Shown one piece after another: positions 12,427 to 22,576 of a DNA stretch of 64,000 bases (positions within the stretch are counted from its first letter, which is position 1; every line of letters starts with the position of its first letter). Source of the stretch: Calycina herbarum (taxonomy: Eukaryota > Ascomycota > Leotiomycetes > Helotiales > Pezizellaceae); the NCBI GenBank assembly GCA_001414485.1, contig LLEY01000021.1, positions 124,001-188,000 of the forward strand. The letters are read 5' to 3'. Below the pieces are notes generated by a model, which saw only the letters and a program-made list of their open reading frames with translations, had not been told where the DNA came from and did not search any database. Made by a program: the position numbers and the translations under genes.

Positions 12427-14050
12427 CTTAGCTAGATTTCTGATGATGACGATAATGATGATGGGATAGGGATGTTGATAAGGGATGATACGATGGATGA
12501 TCTCTTGCTGCAATGGCTAGATTTACCTTCATAGCGATGGGAGTAGGATGATAATTAATGCGCAATGAAGATGCGACAAAGATGGTGATGGATGATCTTT
12601 GATGCATTGGAATGTAGTTAGTTGAAAAATCATGAATTGAAGATTTCAACCCTCCTTGCTATTTCGTTTTTTCTTGGTGACTTTTCGTGAGCTTTGGCGT
12701 ACCCTTTATTTTGCTTGTAGGTAGGTATGTCGACGTGTATTCCTGTCATTTTTATGATGCCGCGATCACGATTTTGTGGTGTTTTTGTGTTTTTTGGGGA
12801 TTATTTGGATGAGAACTCGGAATGAATTGTCATGATTTCTCCTGTGATACATCCTCGTTGGATTTTGGTGAAGCTTTTGATGAAGATCTTCGAGGGATTT
12901 CTATGCGCTTGAAGAAGGGGGTTTAATGGATGATGAATCCTCGGAAGTATCTGGTGACTCTCTCCGTTGGAATGACGGGTCTTGATTGAAGTTGCGGTAA
13001 GATTTGTGAGTGGGAAGTAGTGAAGGAGATGTTTCGGGAGAGATGTGGAATCAGTAGTACTGGGAAACTTTAGAGAATACCTGGGTGAGATATAGTGGAT
13101 TTTGGGCAGTTGGGAGATGGGAGGTTGGGTGGGGAGCCTGGTTTTTATGAGGAGTGGAAACCCCCCACCCTGAAAGTGGCAGTAATTAGGCCACCCCACG
13201 ACGAGCGGTAACGTATACAACTCAACGCCAAAATTAGCGCAAAAATATAGACAAAACATGTATAGATGCAGATTATACTAATTTACCATCCTCTAGTTTT
13301 GAATGAGTTGTTCCCTTGTTTGCGTGGCTTTATCACTGTGGAAAGACGAAAGCTAGGTCGTCTATTTACTGCCTGGAAAAACAGCAGCGAATTTGAAATA
13401 AAACCGTAATACAATGACTAAAGTAAAGGAAATATAATTGTATTATTAAGCAATACCTTAGAGTTTTATTCTAGGCTTTTTAGATAGTTTTTCTAAGAAC
13501 TTTTGGCTGTTTTGTTGTCTTTGAGTGTGGTCCAATCAGTATAGGGCCTGAAATAGCGACATTTTGAGTTGAAACAAGCCAGAGATGTCGACTCTTTATA
13601 CACTCTTTGGCAGCTTATTCTATCTGAGAGCTCATCGATGATTGCAATTAGAGTCACTGGAAGAAAAGACAGGACCTTGTAGCAGACTTTGGGAACATCT
13701 TATGTGTGTATAAAATCTGGCTTACTGGCTTACTGGCAACTTGCTAGCTTACTCTTTAGTTACTAGCTTATCTGGTGATGATGGCTTACCCGCTATTTGC
13801 TAGGTTACTGGGTAATGGCTGGCTTACTCGCTATTTTTTAGCTTACTTACAAACACTTTTTGGCCCCAAAATATGATCCTTAAGTTACCTGATGGCTTAC
13901 TCGTAATATCTTCTGGGGGCCAAAAAGGGCTTGCCTTCTCGATGTTTATTAGTTTACTAGTCGAGTCGAAAAGTTATCAAAAATATGGAGATTACAGGGC
14001 ACTACGCGATTAATTCCCTGTAAACGGCCCTGAAGTGCCCTGAAGGCTAG
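12427..14050. other. 3' flank and repeat-rich gap
   Basis: 12,430-12,600 is rich in GATGAT/GATGG units and is probably the 3' UTR of the coiled-coil gene. A 152-aa minus ORF at 12801-13259 has no recognisable motif and a composition unlike the real genes. From about 13,720 there are repeated GCTTACT-like units, described separately. No supported gene. Confidence 0.4.
13722..13927. repeat. GCTTACT-unit repeats plus a 12-bp inverted repeat
   Basis: Between 13,722 and 13,900 variants of GGCTTACT recur (for example GGCTTACTGGCTTACTGG, and GGCTTACTCG at about 13,820 and 13,892). At 13856..13867 CTTTTTGGCCCC is the exact reverse complement of 13916..13927, leaving a 48-bp spacer. Related words occur in reverse orientation near 29,683-29,750 (CGAGTAAGC followed by GGCCAAAAAG). 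This may be a small mobile or palindromic repeat family. Confidence 0.45.
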
Positions 14051-14695
14051 GCTTCTGTTATACGAACTCCCTGTAAAAGATGTCGATACCTCGAGGTAAC
14101 GGGTCCAACGATACTCAAGATTGACATATTGTATGATAGAATCATAGGGGGCCTCAAGGAAAAGGCGAAGGATGAGGAACGCCAATACATACCAAAAGAA
14201 AAGGAAGACTGCGCCTTCTTTTTCCTTGAAACTCCGTAAGTATATCCCTCATAATCCTCATCTCAAGAAAGAAAGCTGATTGTGACGTGAAGAAACGATG
14301 ACTACACTCCCTGGGGATCAGCAGCGAAAATTGTTAATGAAGACTACGATCCGAATGGTACCAAACCTGAACACTTTGGTTTACAATCCAACGGCCAACA
14401 AGAAAATGAGGAACCAGCGCAAGAAGACTCAGACCATGAAGAGTCAGACGAAGAAAATGATAGCGACAAGTTTGATCAAGATAGAACCCAGCAGCGAACA
14501 CAGGAAAATGATATAGATGATGATTCTCTTGAAACTCATTATGAGTCAGATTTGGAGATGCCCGATGGAACATCAGAAGAAGCTAAGGATTCGGGTGGTG
14601 AGGATTCGAATGAATTCACGCCAAAGATCTTTGCTAGATATAGTCGAGTTCGAGGCGATTACCCATCGTCCGAAGAGAAGTCCGAGGAAGAATGA
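14051..14695 (+). CDS. partial hypothetical gene, acidic C-terminus, start not found
   Basis: A spliced reading frame joins 14051..14235 and 14293..14695. The intron has a GTAAGT donor, GCTGAT branch and GTGAAG acceptor, and joining keeps the frame (LETP|NDDYTPWG). The 195-residue product contains PCKRCRYL near its start, a Lys/Asp-rich middle (LKEKAKDEERQYIPKEKEDC) and a very acidic, Gln/Ser-rich tail ending in SSEEKSEEE. I could not find an in-frame ATG or first exon. It may be the 3' part of a gene with an unseen exon, or a remnant. No family recognised. Confidence 0.35.
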
Positions 14696-15445
14696 AAAAG
14701 AAGAAAAAACGCAGTGACTGATGCCCTTATGGCCTTTTATTTGATAAAAAACTACAACAAATATTATTATTTTACAAAACAGCCCTATTCAAGATGCAGA
14801 TAAAACAAAGGCTGCTAGATACTTGATTGCTTACAAGTGTGTAATTCCAATCTTTTGTATGCTTTAAAAAATAATATCAAGAAAGTGCCACTTATTTGTC
14901 ATAAACTCACGATTCTATTTTGCTAAAAACATTCCCCTGTAAGTAACATGCCTTCCTAAAGGAAACCTAGGAAAAAGAACATAATGTTCCTCTATCAAGC
15001 TCCAGTACTTATTACGTCTAAATTGAATTTTTACGGGTACTACCTTCCTATATGTGTGAACCTAGTTAACTAAAGAGCTGCCAAATCACAGTTATAAGTA
15101 ACTCAGTAAGGAAGTTGAGGAGATAAATGTGTCAAGGACCCACATAGAAGAGTAGAGAATCACCAGCTTATAGTGAAGCTGTAACGATGATAAATAGACA
15201 GAAATCGGCCCACGGGTGTCACAAGTGGGTTAAAAGACCTTGTTGGGAAGATAAATGTGAAGGGGACCCACATGGAAGAGCATAGAATAACCAAGTCACA
15301 GGGAAGTTGTAAGCGAGTGTAAATTAAGCAGGGATCTAAGGTATAAATTTAGAGTGTTCAGTTGACTTCAAACCTTTTCAACATTAAACTATCTCACAGA
15401 ATTGACCTCACAAGATATCTAGCTCTTCGGATATCAAGCCTCAAG
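14696..15445. other. intergenic with a diverged direct repeat
   Basis: Two copies of an approximately 72-bp sequence lie 128 bp apart: about 15121..15197 and 15249..15320. Both contain AGATAAATGTG, GGACCCACAT, GAAGAG and GAATxACCA in the same order and orientation. They sit just upstream of the gene starting at 15446 and may be promoter repeats. No coding gene is seen. Confidence 0.5.
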
Positions 15446-16557
15446 ATGTCCCAACTCCCTGAATTCAAGGAAGCCTTGGCACCTTTCGGATTCGACCTAA
15501 ACGATTCATGGTGCGATGCCCAGGAACGCTTCCCAGCCGAACAAAAGACATTTGAAACTTTGGAAGCCGCGGTCAAGGATGCCTACGAGGACGCCATGGC
15601 CCGAGGGAAGAATAACGAAATGAAGCCGCTACTAGTGGTTGCCTACGAAGCCGGAAGAATGAGAGGGGGATCTATCAAGATGGTTGCTGCGGAGGTGCAT
15701 GACTCGGTTTGGCTTTGGTATACTGGTCGTTTTCTTGATATCGGCATGATGAGATTGCTATAAAAAAATATATACAAAAAAAACCAAGAGGGGATGACAA
15801 GAAATGCATGTTGGAAGGGGCAGAGGAATTTTCTAAGGCATTCTACTCCTTGGACAAGACACCGGTGGTTGATCTCACCGCCCTCCCCTCTGGAACTTAA
15901 TTTGAAAAGTTCAAGGCAATGCTGATAAAGGACTATGACGGGTTTATGGCCTATTTTCAAGAATGGAAGGAGTTGAGGAGCAGGAAGCAGGGAGGAGAGG
16001 AAGACGTTATGAAGCTGTTACTCAAACTCTTCGGCAGATTCCAGATGTATGGTTTGGAGGCTAAGAAGTCGGTTTCGGTCTTGTTGGTGGAGGGGCTCTT
16101 TCTCTATGATATGGACCCGAAACAAATCCGTATGGTCATATTCTCCATGATCTACCACATGCTCGCAAGAGGTATGATTGGAACACCTTTTCCATATTGA
16201 ATTATACTAACCGCGTTCAGATTTGTGTTTGAAGTATGTCCAAGACCCCGATGCGGTTCCCTTAATCCGGGCAATAATCGTTCACATCGCCAATGGTAAG
16301 GATGCATGCTCTGGATACATAAAAAGCTTTGCTGATATAGCTGTTGTCTAGGAGTACGTGAGGAGTTGCAGGAGGATGCGGACAGTCGATTGAAGGCTCA
16401 GCACTTGATTGATCCAAATGATGGTTTTGTTGGTGGCGAAAATCTGAAGTGTGAATACATTCCGCTTATCAGTTTCTTTTACTGGCAGCCGAGCGAAGAC
16501 ATCTGGCAACAATACCCCGACATGAATCGAGAGGACATGGTATTTAAAAGGCAATGA
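15446..16557 (+). CDS. hypothetical protein, multi-exon, 3' end duplicated at 21.75 kb
   Basis: Proposed exons 15446..15725, 15791..15864, 15910..16171, 16221..16295 and 16352..16557 give 298 aa. The last two introns are textbook (16172..16220 with ACTAAC; 16296..16351). The first (GTCGTT donor) and second (15865..15909, 45 nt in frame, GTGGTT donor) are weaker. Without the second, a TAA at 15898 interrupts the frame, so the gene could instead be broken by one CAA-to-TAA change. The product is soluble and mixed-charge, with FDLNDSWCDAQERFP, MKLLLKLFGRFQMYG and FYWQPSEDIWQQYPDM. No family recognised. Its last 26 or so codons and the following bases recur at 21750-21881. Confidence 0.55.
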
Positions 16558-16611
16558 ATTTGGCTTTATGATTATTTGAGGGATGGTTGTGGTAGGGGGT
16601 CACTTCTGATA
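16480..16611 (+). repeat. segment duplicated at 21750..21881 (better-preserved copy)
   Basis: This stretch covers the last codons and 3' flank of the gene ending at 16557 and matches 21750..21881 closely. The differences are mainly transitions, with G here and A in the other copy, many at TpG, which fits RIP acting on the second copy. Confidence 0.75.
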
Positions 16612-16823
16612 AGAGTTTATTCTTTACTAAGTTCTTAAAACTTTTATAATACTAGTTATTAAGAGTACTATTATTCTATTCTACTTTAGTAGAATACTAC
16701 TAGAACTCTAAAGTATATTTTATAACTAATTTTTATTAACTAATTTCTTTTTAACATTAATATTCTTAAAAGCTCTTTTAATTCTAATTTAGAATCTTTT
16801 AATACTAATGAATAATTTGAAGA
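16558..16823. other. AT-rich short gap
   Basis: From about 16,620 to 16,810 the sequence is dominated by TTA/TAA/CTA words, as in RIP-affected repeats elsewhere in the window. No gene or clear element end was found. Confidence 0.5.
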
Positions 16824-17102
16824 CTAGGAAGCTCTGCAATTGCGATAGCAATTACCACCATCACAATGCGGAAATTGGTTACGTTCTTCCCGACATTGGC
16901 AGCGAGTCCATCGTCCGCCAAAGCCGGAGAGGATACATCCACTATGCCCACAACAACTGCCGTTACTATGCATAGTTGTCGTTCGAACATGGCTACACAT
17001 GAGTCGATGTCCAGCATTCCGACCAGCATAATGACAGTAGGTTATGCCACCGCTGTAAATTTGATGTCCGCATCGGTACTGTATTTTGCTCCAATGACAC
17101 AT
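16824..17102 (-). CDS. small cysteine-rich protein, 92 aa
   Basis: A 92-aa minus-strand ORF beginning MCHWSKIQYRCGHQI. It has many Cys and His residues (CGH, YCHYAG, CSHV, CCGHSGC, RCQCREE, HCDGGNCYRNC) spaced like a metal-binding protein. There is no signal peptide, so an intracellular zinc-binding mini-protein is more likely than a secreted effector. The opening, a Cys followed by an aromatic residue and then C-G-H about ten residues later, resembles a common group of small uncharacterised fungal proteins; that comparison is from memory. A TATATA lies about 45 bp upstream on the same strand. A frameshifted alternative frame is open but less Cys-rich. Confidence 0.5.
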   Translation of the reverse strand: MCHWSKIQYRCGHQIYSGGITYCHYAGRNAGHRLMCSHVRTTTMHSNGSCCGHSGCILSGFGGRWTRCQCREERNQFPHCDGGNCYRNCRAS

Positions 17103-17700
17103 AGTGGCAGCCCGTGATCAATTTGTCGAGGGTGTATATAGAGAGGGTGTGTCTGAGAAAGCGAGAGACAGGGAGATCGCGTTCAGGGGAAGTTATATAT
17201 TTGAGTCTAGGCGCGAAAGTTTGTGGAAATGCCGTAGGAGAGAGAATTGATAGAAGAAGCGATGATAGAGACTGTAATTGTGATGGATACAGGCATACCA
17301 ATGATGGTCCCTCAAATAATGAAACACCAACATTAAGGGTTGTTTGATATCAAGCAAAGTATTCGCGCGGCTAGAAAGTACCAACATGTTGCATGATACA
17401 GCTAGGAACGAATCAGCCAATGCCCAATAATCTCCCACCCGAATAAAACTATGAGAAATTATAAGTCTCAGTAGTATGCATCCCACGCGGCAAGCGCTTA
17501 CTTATTGTCGTCACATCTCAATTTGCACCGGAGCTCTTTCTTCTTTCCGGAAGGACTCCAACTTCCATTCGCACTTGGGATCATTTGGTATCACAATCAC
17601 TCCCTCGACGTCCTTCTATACAGGTCTCTACTTTCCCCACATTCCGTAACATTTTTGGGGCTAATCCAGTTGCTCGATACTTTCTTTTCAACTGACTGCC
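17103..17700. other. intergenic, promoter region of kinase-like gene
   Basis: Several short ORFs overlap in conflicting frames and no motif is seen. The plus strand from about 17,500 is CT-rich and probably serves the kinase-like gene that starts at 17701. Confidence 0.4.
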
Positions 17701-18737
17701 ATGGAGGACGACATACCCCGATATGCTGTCGTGGACTTTGCGTTTGGTGACACTTCAGACGCTCAGCTGACGGTCATCTGCCGAACCAAGCGCTTCTACA
17801 TTACTCTGTCAGCACTGAATTTACACGACCCCGAAGACACAGAAGAATCGAAGTATGAACGAGAATACCAACAACTCCTCCATGCAATCCAATCCGAGGA
17901 TCAGACCGAGTTCAATCCCGATGAACCAGATCCTGTTGAGTCGATGACTCACTGGGTTGTGACTCCATTCTTTCCCGTCTTCCGGGCACTAGCACCACAG
18001 CTCTCGTCAACTCCGCAGATGCAGACCTTACACGAATACTTCAACCCTCCCACATTCTTTTTCACGCTCAAAGTAGTTAAAGGGACACTGACCCCGGTCT
18101 CCACACCAGAGAATTCTCAAACCCTCGAGTTCCGACGCCGAGCATGGAACCGCCGCTTGTTCTGCTCGATGCAGGTGTGCCGATCTTCAATTCTTCGAGC
18201 CTCAATGTAGATTGGGACCCGGAATCTGAGGGGGCGCAGTTTCCCACCAAGGTGTTTGGAGATAAACTTATGCCGTATTTCTTCAAAGCTACAGTTCATG
18301 GGAATTCCACAGCTATTGAGCGTGAGATTGAGATCTTGCTACGTTTAGAACGAGCAGGATTGACGACGAAAATTCGCGTGCCAAGGCTCTGTGGATTTGT
18401 GCAGGTTGATGGACGGAATAACATCATGGGGTTGTTGTTGTCATATGTTGAGCGTCAACATACTTTAGAGGGAATCCTTCTCGATAAGCCCGAGGTCGCT
18501 CTGCGGAAGAAATGGTTCCTTGATATTGAACATATGCTCAAGTTACTACATGAAGCAGATATTGTCTGGGGAGACGCGAAGGCAGATAATATTCTCATCG
18601 ATATGGAGAATGAAGCGTGGATGATTGATTTTGGAGGAAGTTATACTTTTGGATGGGTTGATGAAGATAAGATGAATGCTGTTGAAGGAGATTTGCAGGG
18701 TTTGCAGAGGATCAAAGAGCATCTCCGGATAGAATAG
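17701..18737 (+). pseudogene. kinase-like protein, frameshifted
   Basis: Two overlapping frames together make one fungal kinase-like protein. 17701..about 18130 encodes the N-terminal part (MEDDIPRYAVVDFAFG ... EYFNPPTFFFTLKV). A second frame, open from 18081 and continuing to 18737, encodes the kinase lobe: YFFKATVHG, a catalytic-loop-like HEADIVWGDAKADNILID (D and N present, HRD replaced) and a DFG-like IDFGGSYTFGWVDE. I tested GT/AG pairs around 18073-18174 by length and none restores the frame with a plausible intron, so a 1-nt frameshift between about 18081 and 18210 (real or a sequence error) is the simplest reading. If corrected, the product would be about 345 aa. Substrate unknown. 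Confidence 0.6.
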
Positions 18738-19296
18738 AAGGAAAGTGGACAGAAGGTCACATTTCAACATGAAGATTGGGGAAGGTGAATCTTCTGTTTG
18801 GTAGCATCGAAAGTGTATTCAATTTACTAGTTGGATACGAGACTCCTTTTATGAGCTAACGTCCGTTGCAGACCCAATCCACTCGCTACAGATGAATAAT
18901 ATAGTGTTTCATAGTGCAAGGTAATAGTACAATCCTCTCCGGGCAGAAGCCAGGCAAAAATAGTGTTGCGGTGCTTTACCAGACTTCTATTCTAGATAGT
19001 ACTAAGAGAAATTAATTAATTACTTAATTAGAAAAGAAGTAAACACTTATAATAATAGTATTAGCTTAAACTTAGTCTTTAGCAAAGTAAATTTAGTAAA
19101 CGTTATCTTATCTAAAGCCTAAGAAGTTATATATATTAAATACTATTTTATATATCTTTTTAATATTTTAATAATTTGATTTATAAATCTTTAGTATTTT
19201 ATAAAACTTCTTTATATAAATTAAGTACTCTAGCTATATAATATTCTTAAAGTTATTATTTATATATTTACTCTCTTCTTTATATATTAAAAGGTA
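18738..19296. other. AT-rich gap hosting the pogo insertion
   Basis: After about 18,990 the sequence is strongly AT-rich with TTAATTAATT-like words, and the same texture resumes after the pogo element (20,425-20,600). The transposon therefore inserted into, or is nested within, older decayed repeat DNA. No gene seen. Confidence 0.5.
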
Positions 19297-20422
19297 ACGT
19301 GTTTCACAAGCGAGCTGGCCACACAAGCGAGCTGGCCACTTTTTAAACTTTATAACAATCATCAACTTCTAGTTATATTATCTCTACCAAACAACGCCTA
19401 AATGTCTCCCAACGAAAACAAGATCAACTTAGCTATCTAAGCACTCGAAAACGACGCGTCAATTACCCAACGAAGCGCTGCAAAGGCCTATAATGCCCCT
19501 CGATCCACTATTTCAAGCCGACGTGCCGGAATCCAACTAAGACGCGATTGCGAGCCCAATTCGAAGAAACTTACGAAGCTAGAGGAAGAGGCGATAATTA
19601 GGCATATATTAAAGCAGGATTCGAGAGGGTTTTCGCCTACAAAGGATATGGTGCGAGATATAGCTAACAACTTGCTAAAGGAGTGCAATAGGCAGCCTAT
19701 AGGCAGGAACTGGCTAGACAACTTTATTCGGCGTACACCTAAGCTAAAAACTCGATAGAGTCGTTCTTATGATTATTAGCGAGCTTTGACTAAAGATCCA
19801 CTGATCATTGGCCTATGGTTTACACTTATACAGTTATTTAAGGACAAACATAGTATTATAGACGAGGATATATACAATTTCGACGAGACCGGTTTTATAA
19901 TAGGTGTTATATTATCTCAGCTTGTTATTACAAGTTCAGAGATACGCAGGAGACGTAAAAAAGTTCAGCTAGGCAATCGCGAATAGGTTATAGTTATTTA
20001 AGGAGTTAATACGACAGGTTAGGTAGTAGTGTTAATATAGAAAGAAATCATAGATCTTCGCGAGGTAACTAAGTGTAAGAGTTATAAAAGGAAATATATT
20101 TAGAGTCAAGAGACATTAACAGTAGAGGAGGTAATTAGTTTAATTACTCCTATAGAAAATAGCGATCAGGAGGGTAGCGGAGAGATAAAAAAGAAGGTTC
20201 GGGCAGAGAGGCATTATAGGCGTTGTAGTAAAATTAGACACAATTCTCGTACTTGTTAAGTAGAAATAGTAGATACCAAAGATAGTGACGACTCTGAATA
20301 ATCTTATAGTATCTTATATAATATAATAGCTTGTTCTGGTGTTAAGTAATTTGTATTTAAAAATAAGTTGTTCGGAAAAGTGGCCAGCTCGCTTGTGTGG
20401 CCAGCTCGCTTGTGAAACACGT
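19297..20422 (+). mobile_element. pogo/Fot1-type (Tc1-mariner) transposon, internally deleted
   Basis: The two ends (19297..19343 and 20376..20422) are perfect 47-bp inverted repeats beginning ACGTGTTTCAC. Each contains a 17-bp word, ACAAGCGAGCTGGCCAC, twice in tandem (19306..19322 and 19323..19339 on the left). The element is bounded by TA on both sides (19295-19296 and 20423-20424), the Tc1-mariner target duplication. At 1126 bp it is shorter than full Fot1-like elements. Its transposase is broken and lacks the last part of the DDE core. Confidence 0.9.
19402..20340 (+). pseudogene. pogo/Fot1 transposase remnant
   Basis: From the ATG at 19402 the frame reads MSPNENKINLAI, stop, ALENDASITQRSAAKAYNAP (Psq-type helix-turn-helix), then a CENP-B-like DNA-binding part (KLEEEAIIRHILKQDSRGF ... 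GRNWLDNFIRR), then the DDE start NFDETGF at about 19,878. After GVNTTG the catalytic core is missing and a Lys-rich C-terminal piece follows. Several TAA/TAG codons stand where CAA/CAG would fit. Internal deletion plus RIP-like stops make it inactive. Confidence 0.8.
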
Positions 20423-20737
20423 TATAAATAAAGTAATTAAATAAAAGAAGTTAAGAATATATTCTCCAAAAAGGAAAAGATTTCTTTAATTTCTATAGTA
20501 CTATACTAGAGAGTTAAAACCCTCTATAAGCTAAGATTTCCTAGAATCTAGGTTCCTACTTTAGACGAGATCTAAGTATTAAGATCTAGTCTTTTAAAAA
20601 GTCCGAGCCAAACACCCTCTTAAGATTGTCCAACCACGCGACGCTGCCTAATTCCCCGGCCCAAGCCTGAAATCCCTCACTTTCTCCTCACCCAAACCTT
20701 CGCCTTTCCGCCTGATCGTACCTCTTTCCTCGTCGAC

Positions 20738-21128
20738 ATGCCTCCCAAAGATGGACCAATCCAGGACGATCTTCTACCTTGTCCCCAACAAGAACAACAA
20801 ATATGCTACAGAGATCGTCGACAATCCGCTAACCGCGACCGAAGGTGTGTAGATCTGAACATTGCATTTGTGCCATTCTTGAGAATCGGACTAGATCAAC
20901 TGCTCAAAACTCCTCCGCACCTCGCACCATTCGGCCGGCGTAAGTGTAACGATATGATCCTCAACTTTGACTGTTCACATTTCAGATACCTTTTCCACGA
21001 TTTCGTCTAGTTTGACTCCTTTGGATGGCCTCAAAATGTTTCCCTCCGAAGCAGCTAGCAACTCCACAGGCATCAACGACCTTACGCGCCAGTCTCAATC
21101 CGCCGCCTGCTCCACCTCCGCAGGTTGA
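20738..21128 (+). CDS. possible small spliced gene or gene remnant
   Basis: An ATG at 20738 in CT-rich promoter-like context opens a frame that runs to 20939 and, across a clean intron (20940..20985, GTAAGT donor, TTTCAG acceptor), to 21128, giving 114 aa. A second frame over the first 110 bases also reads protein-like (TIFYLVPNKNNKYATEIVDN) before ending, so this may be a frameshifted relic of another gene. No family recognised in either frame. Flanks are repeat-rich. Confidence 0.3.
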
Positions 21129-22576
21129 TGGATCCTCATGATGAACAAAATCTCCCCTACGATCCAAAGCCATCCTGCCAACCCTAAATCAACTCCTTCC
21201 AACCGTCCCTTCTACATCACCATTCCAATGCCTCGCTCAAATATGACATAAATTGTGCATTTCAGAGGCTCTCAAACATCAATGTCCGACCGCCGATCGA
21301 AGGACCATAATTTGAAATCCATAGCGTCAACTCGCCGTTTATTGCACATGTACTCCTGCGACAAGCAGCGTATAAGATTTCGCTGGTGCTACTGTTGTGA
21401 GTTCCCGGATCTGGTATCGCCCATGAGCTTCTTAACAGCATAGCTAATGGGAACTTGCTCTATAGAATTAAGTCCCCTCATATACTACATCATCTCGTCT
21501 ACTTTCTTTTTACAAGAAGCTAGCGTCCACTCTATCTCCTGCTCCCTTTTCCTCTTTTCCCCTATGTACTTCTCCTAGTACTGCGTAGAAAGAGGTAAAA
21601 GTGTAAGATGAGATACCCCTGCGATTGCGAGACAGTTAAGACGACTGATTCATAGTAGGTCGGACTTAGCAAACTTTATAGATAGGTCTCCTTACGTCTT
21701 CCCTACACTTGGTACAGTTACAGGGGCTGCCGAAGTCGCAATTGCTGTATACTGGCAGCCGAGCAAAGACATCTGGCAACAATACTCCGACATGAAGCGA
21801 GAGGACATAGTATTAAAAAGGCAATGAATTTCGCTTTATGATTATTCATGAGATAGTTGTAGTAGAGGGTCACTTCTAATAATACAGTTAATTTAAGTTG
21901 TTCTACAAACGAATATATAAAAAGTTTAATTTAAGTAAGCTAAAAGTTTTAAATATTACTACGTTATAAGATATTTACTATCTTCTTACTTTAGACTCTG
22001 ATCTAGCTTATTTAACTAATTATTTAATATTTGTTAAGAAAACTTTTTCTAATATTTTTATTATTTTTTAGATTAATTTAGAATAATTAAAATCTTACTC
22101 CAGAAGATATTCTATTATTACTTTCTTTAGAAGTAGAAGTCTAAATATATAAACCACTTTTCTATAATATCTTATAGCCTCTCTTTTAACTAAACTTACT
22201 CTAGTAAGAAATAAAAAAACAATTCTTTAATAACCTAGAGAAATTTATTCTAAATAACTTACTAAGCTTCTTAGAATAATTCACTTTACTAAAAGATGAT
22301 AAAAACGCGCTAGAAAGACAGGTAGAGACCTAGAGTGTTTACTATAGACCTAGACGCAGAAACTAAAATTTACTATTAACTATCTCTTTTCCGAACGTCT
22401 TCTCTCTTCTCTCTCTCTCTCGTTAAAATTTAGTAAAAATTACGATCTTGCCTACTTACTTTGAGATAATAGAGATAAATAAGACGAAGACAATCCACAA
22501 GATAGTATAAAAGGAGAGAGAGGAGTGCTAATCATCGCTTCTGCTCCTATCTCGCAAGTAAGTAATACTCTATCTA
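21129..22576. other. gap with duplicated fragment and AT-rich DNA
   Basis: No gene seen. It contains the second copy of the 3' end of the 15,446 gene (21750..21881) and then about 700 bp of AT-rich, RIP-like sequence leading up to the MITE at 22577. Confidence 0.5.
21750..21881 (+). repeat. decayed copy of the 16480..16611 segment
   Basis: This carries ACTGGCAGCCGAGC and the following codons of the orphan gene at 15446, without the upstream exons. Relative to the first copy, many TG become TA (ATGG to ATAG, GATGG to GATAG, TCTGAT to TCTAAT), the strand-complement of CpA-to-TpA RIP changes. Confidence 0.75.

Noticed and set aside
12430..12600. GATGAT-rich stretch as a satellite or binding array
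   Set aside because: Short irregular triplet-like units in a likely 3' UTR; nothing beyond simple sequence.
12801..13259. 152-aa minus-strand ORF
   Set aside because: No motif, odd His/Pro/Ser composition and no supporting promoter or neighbours.
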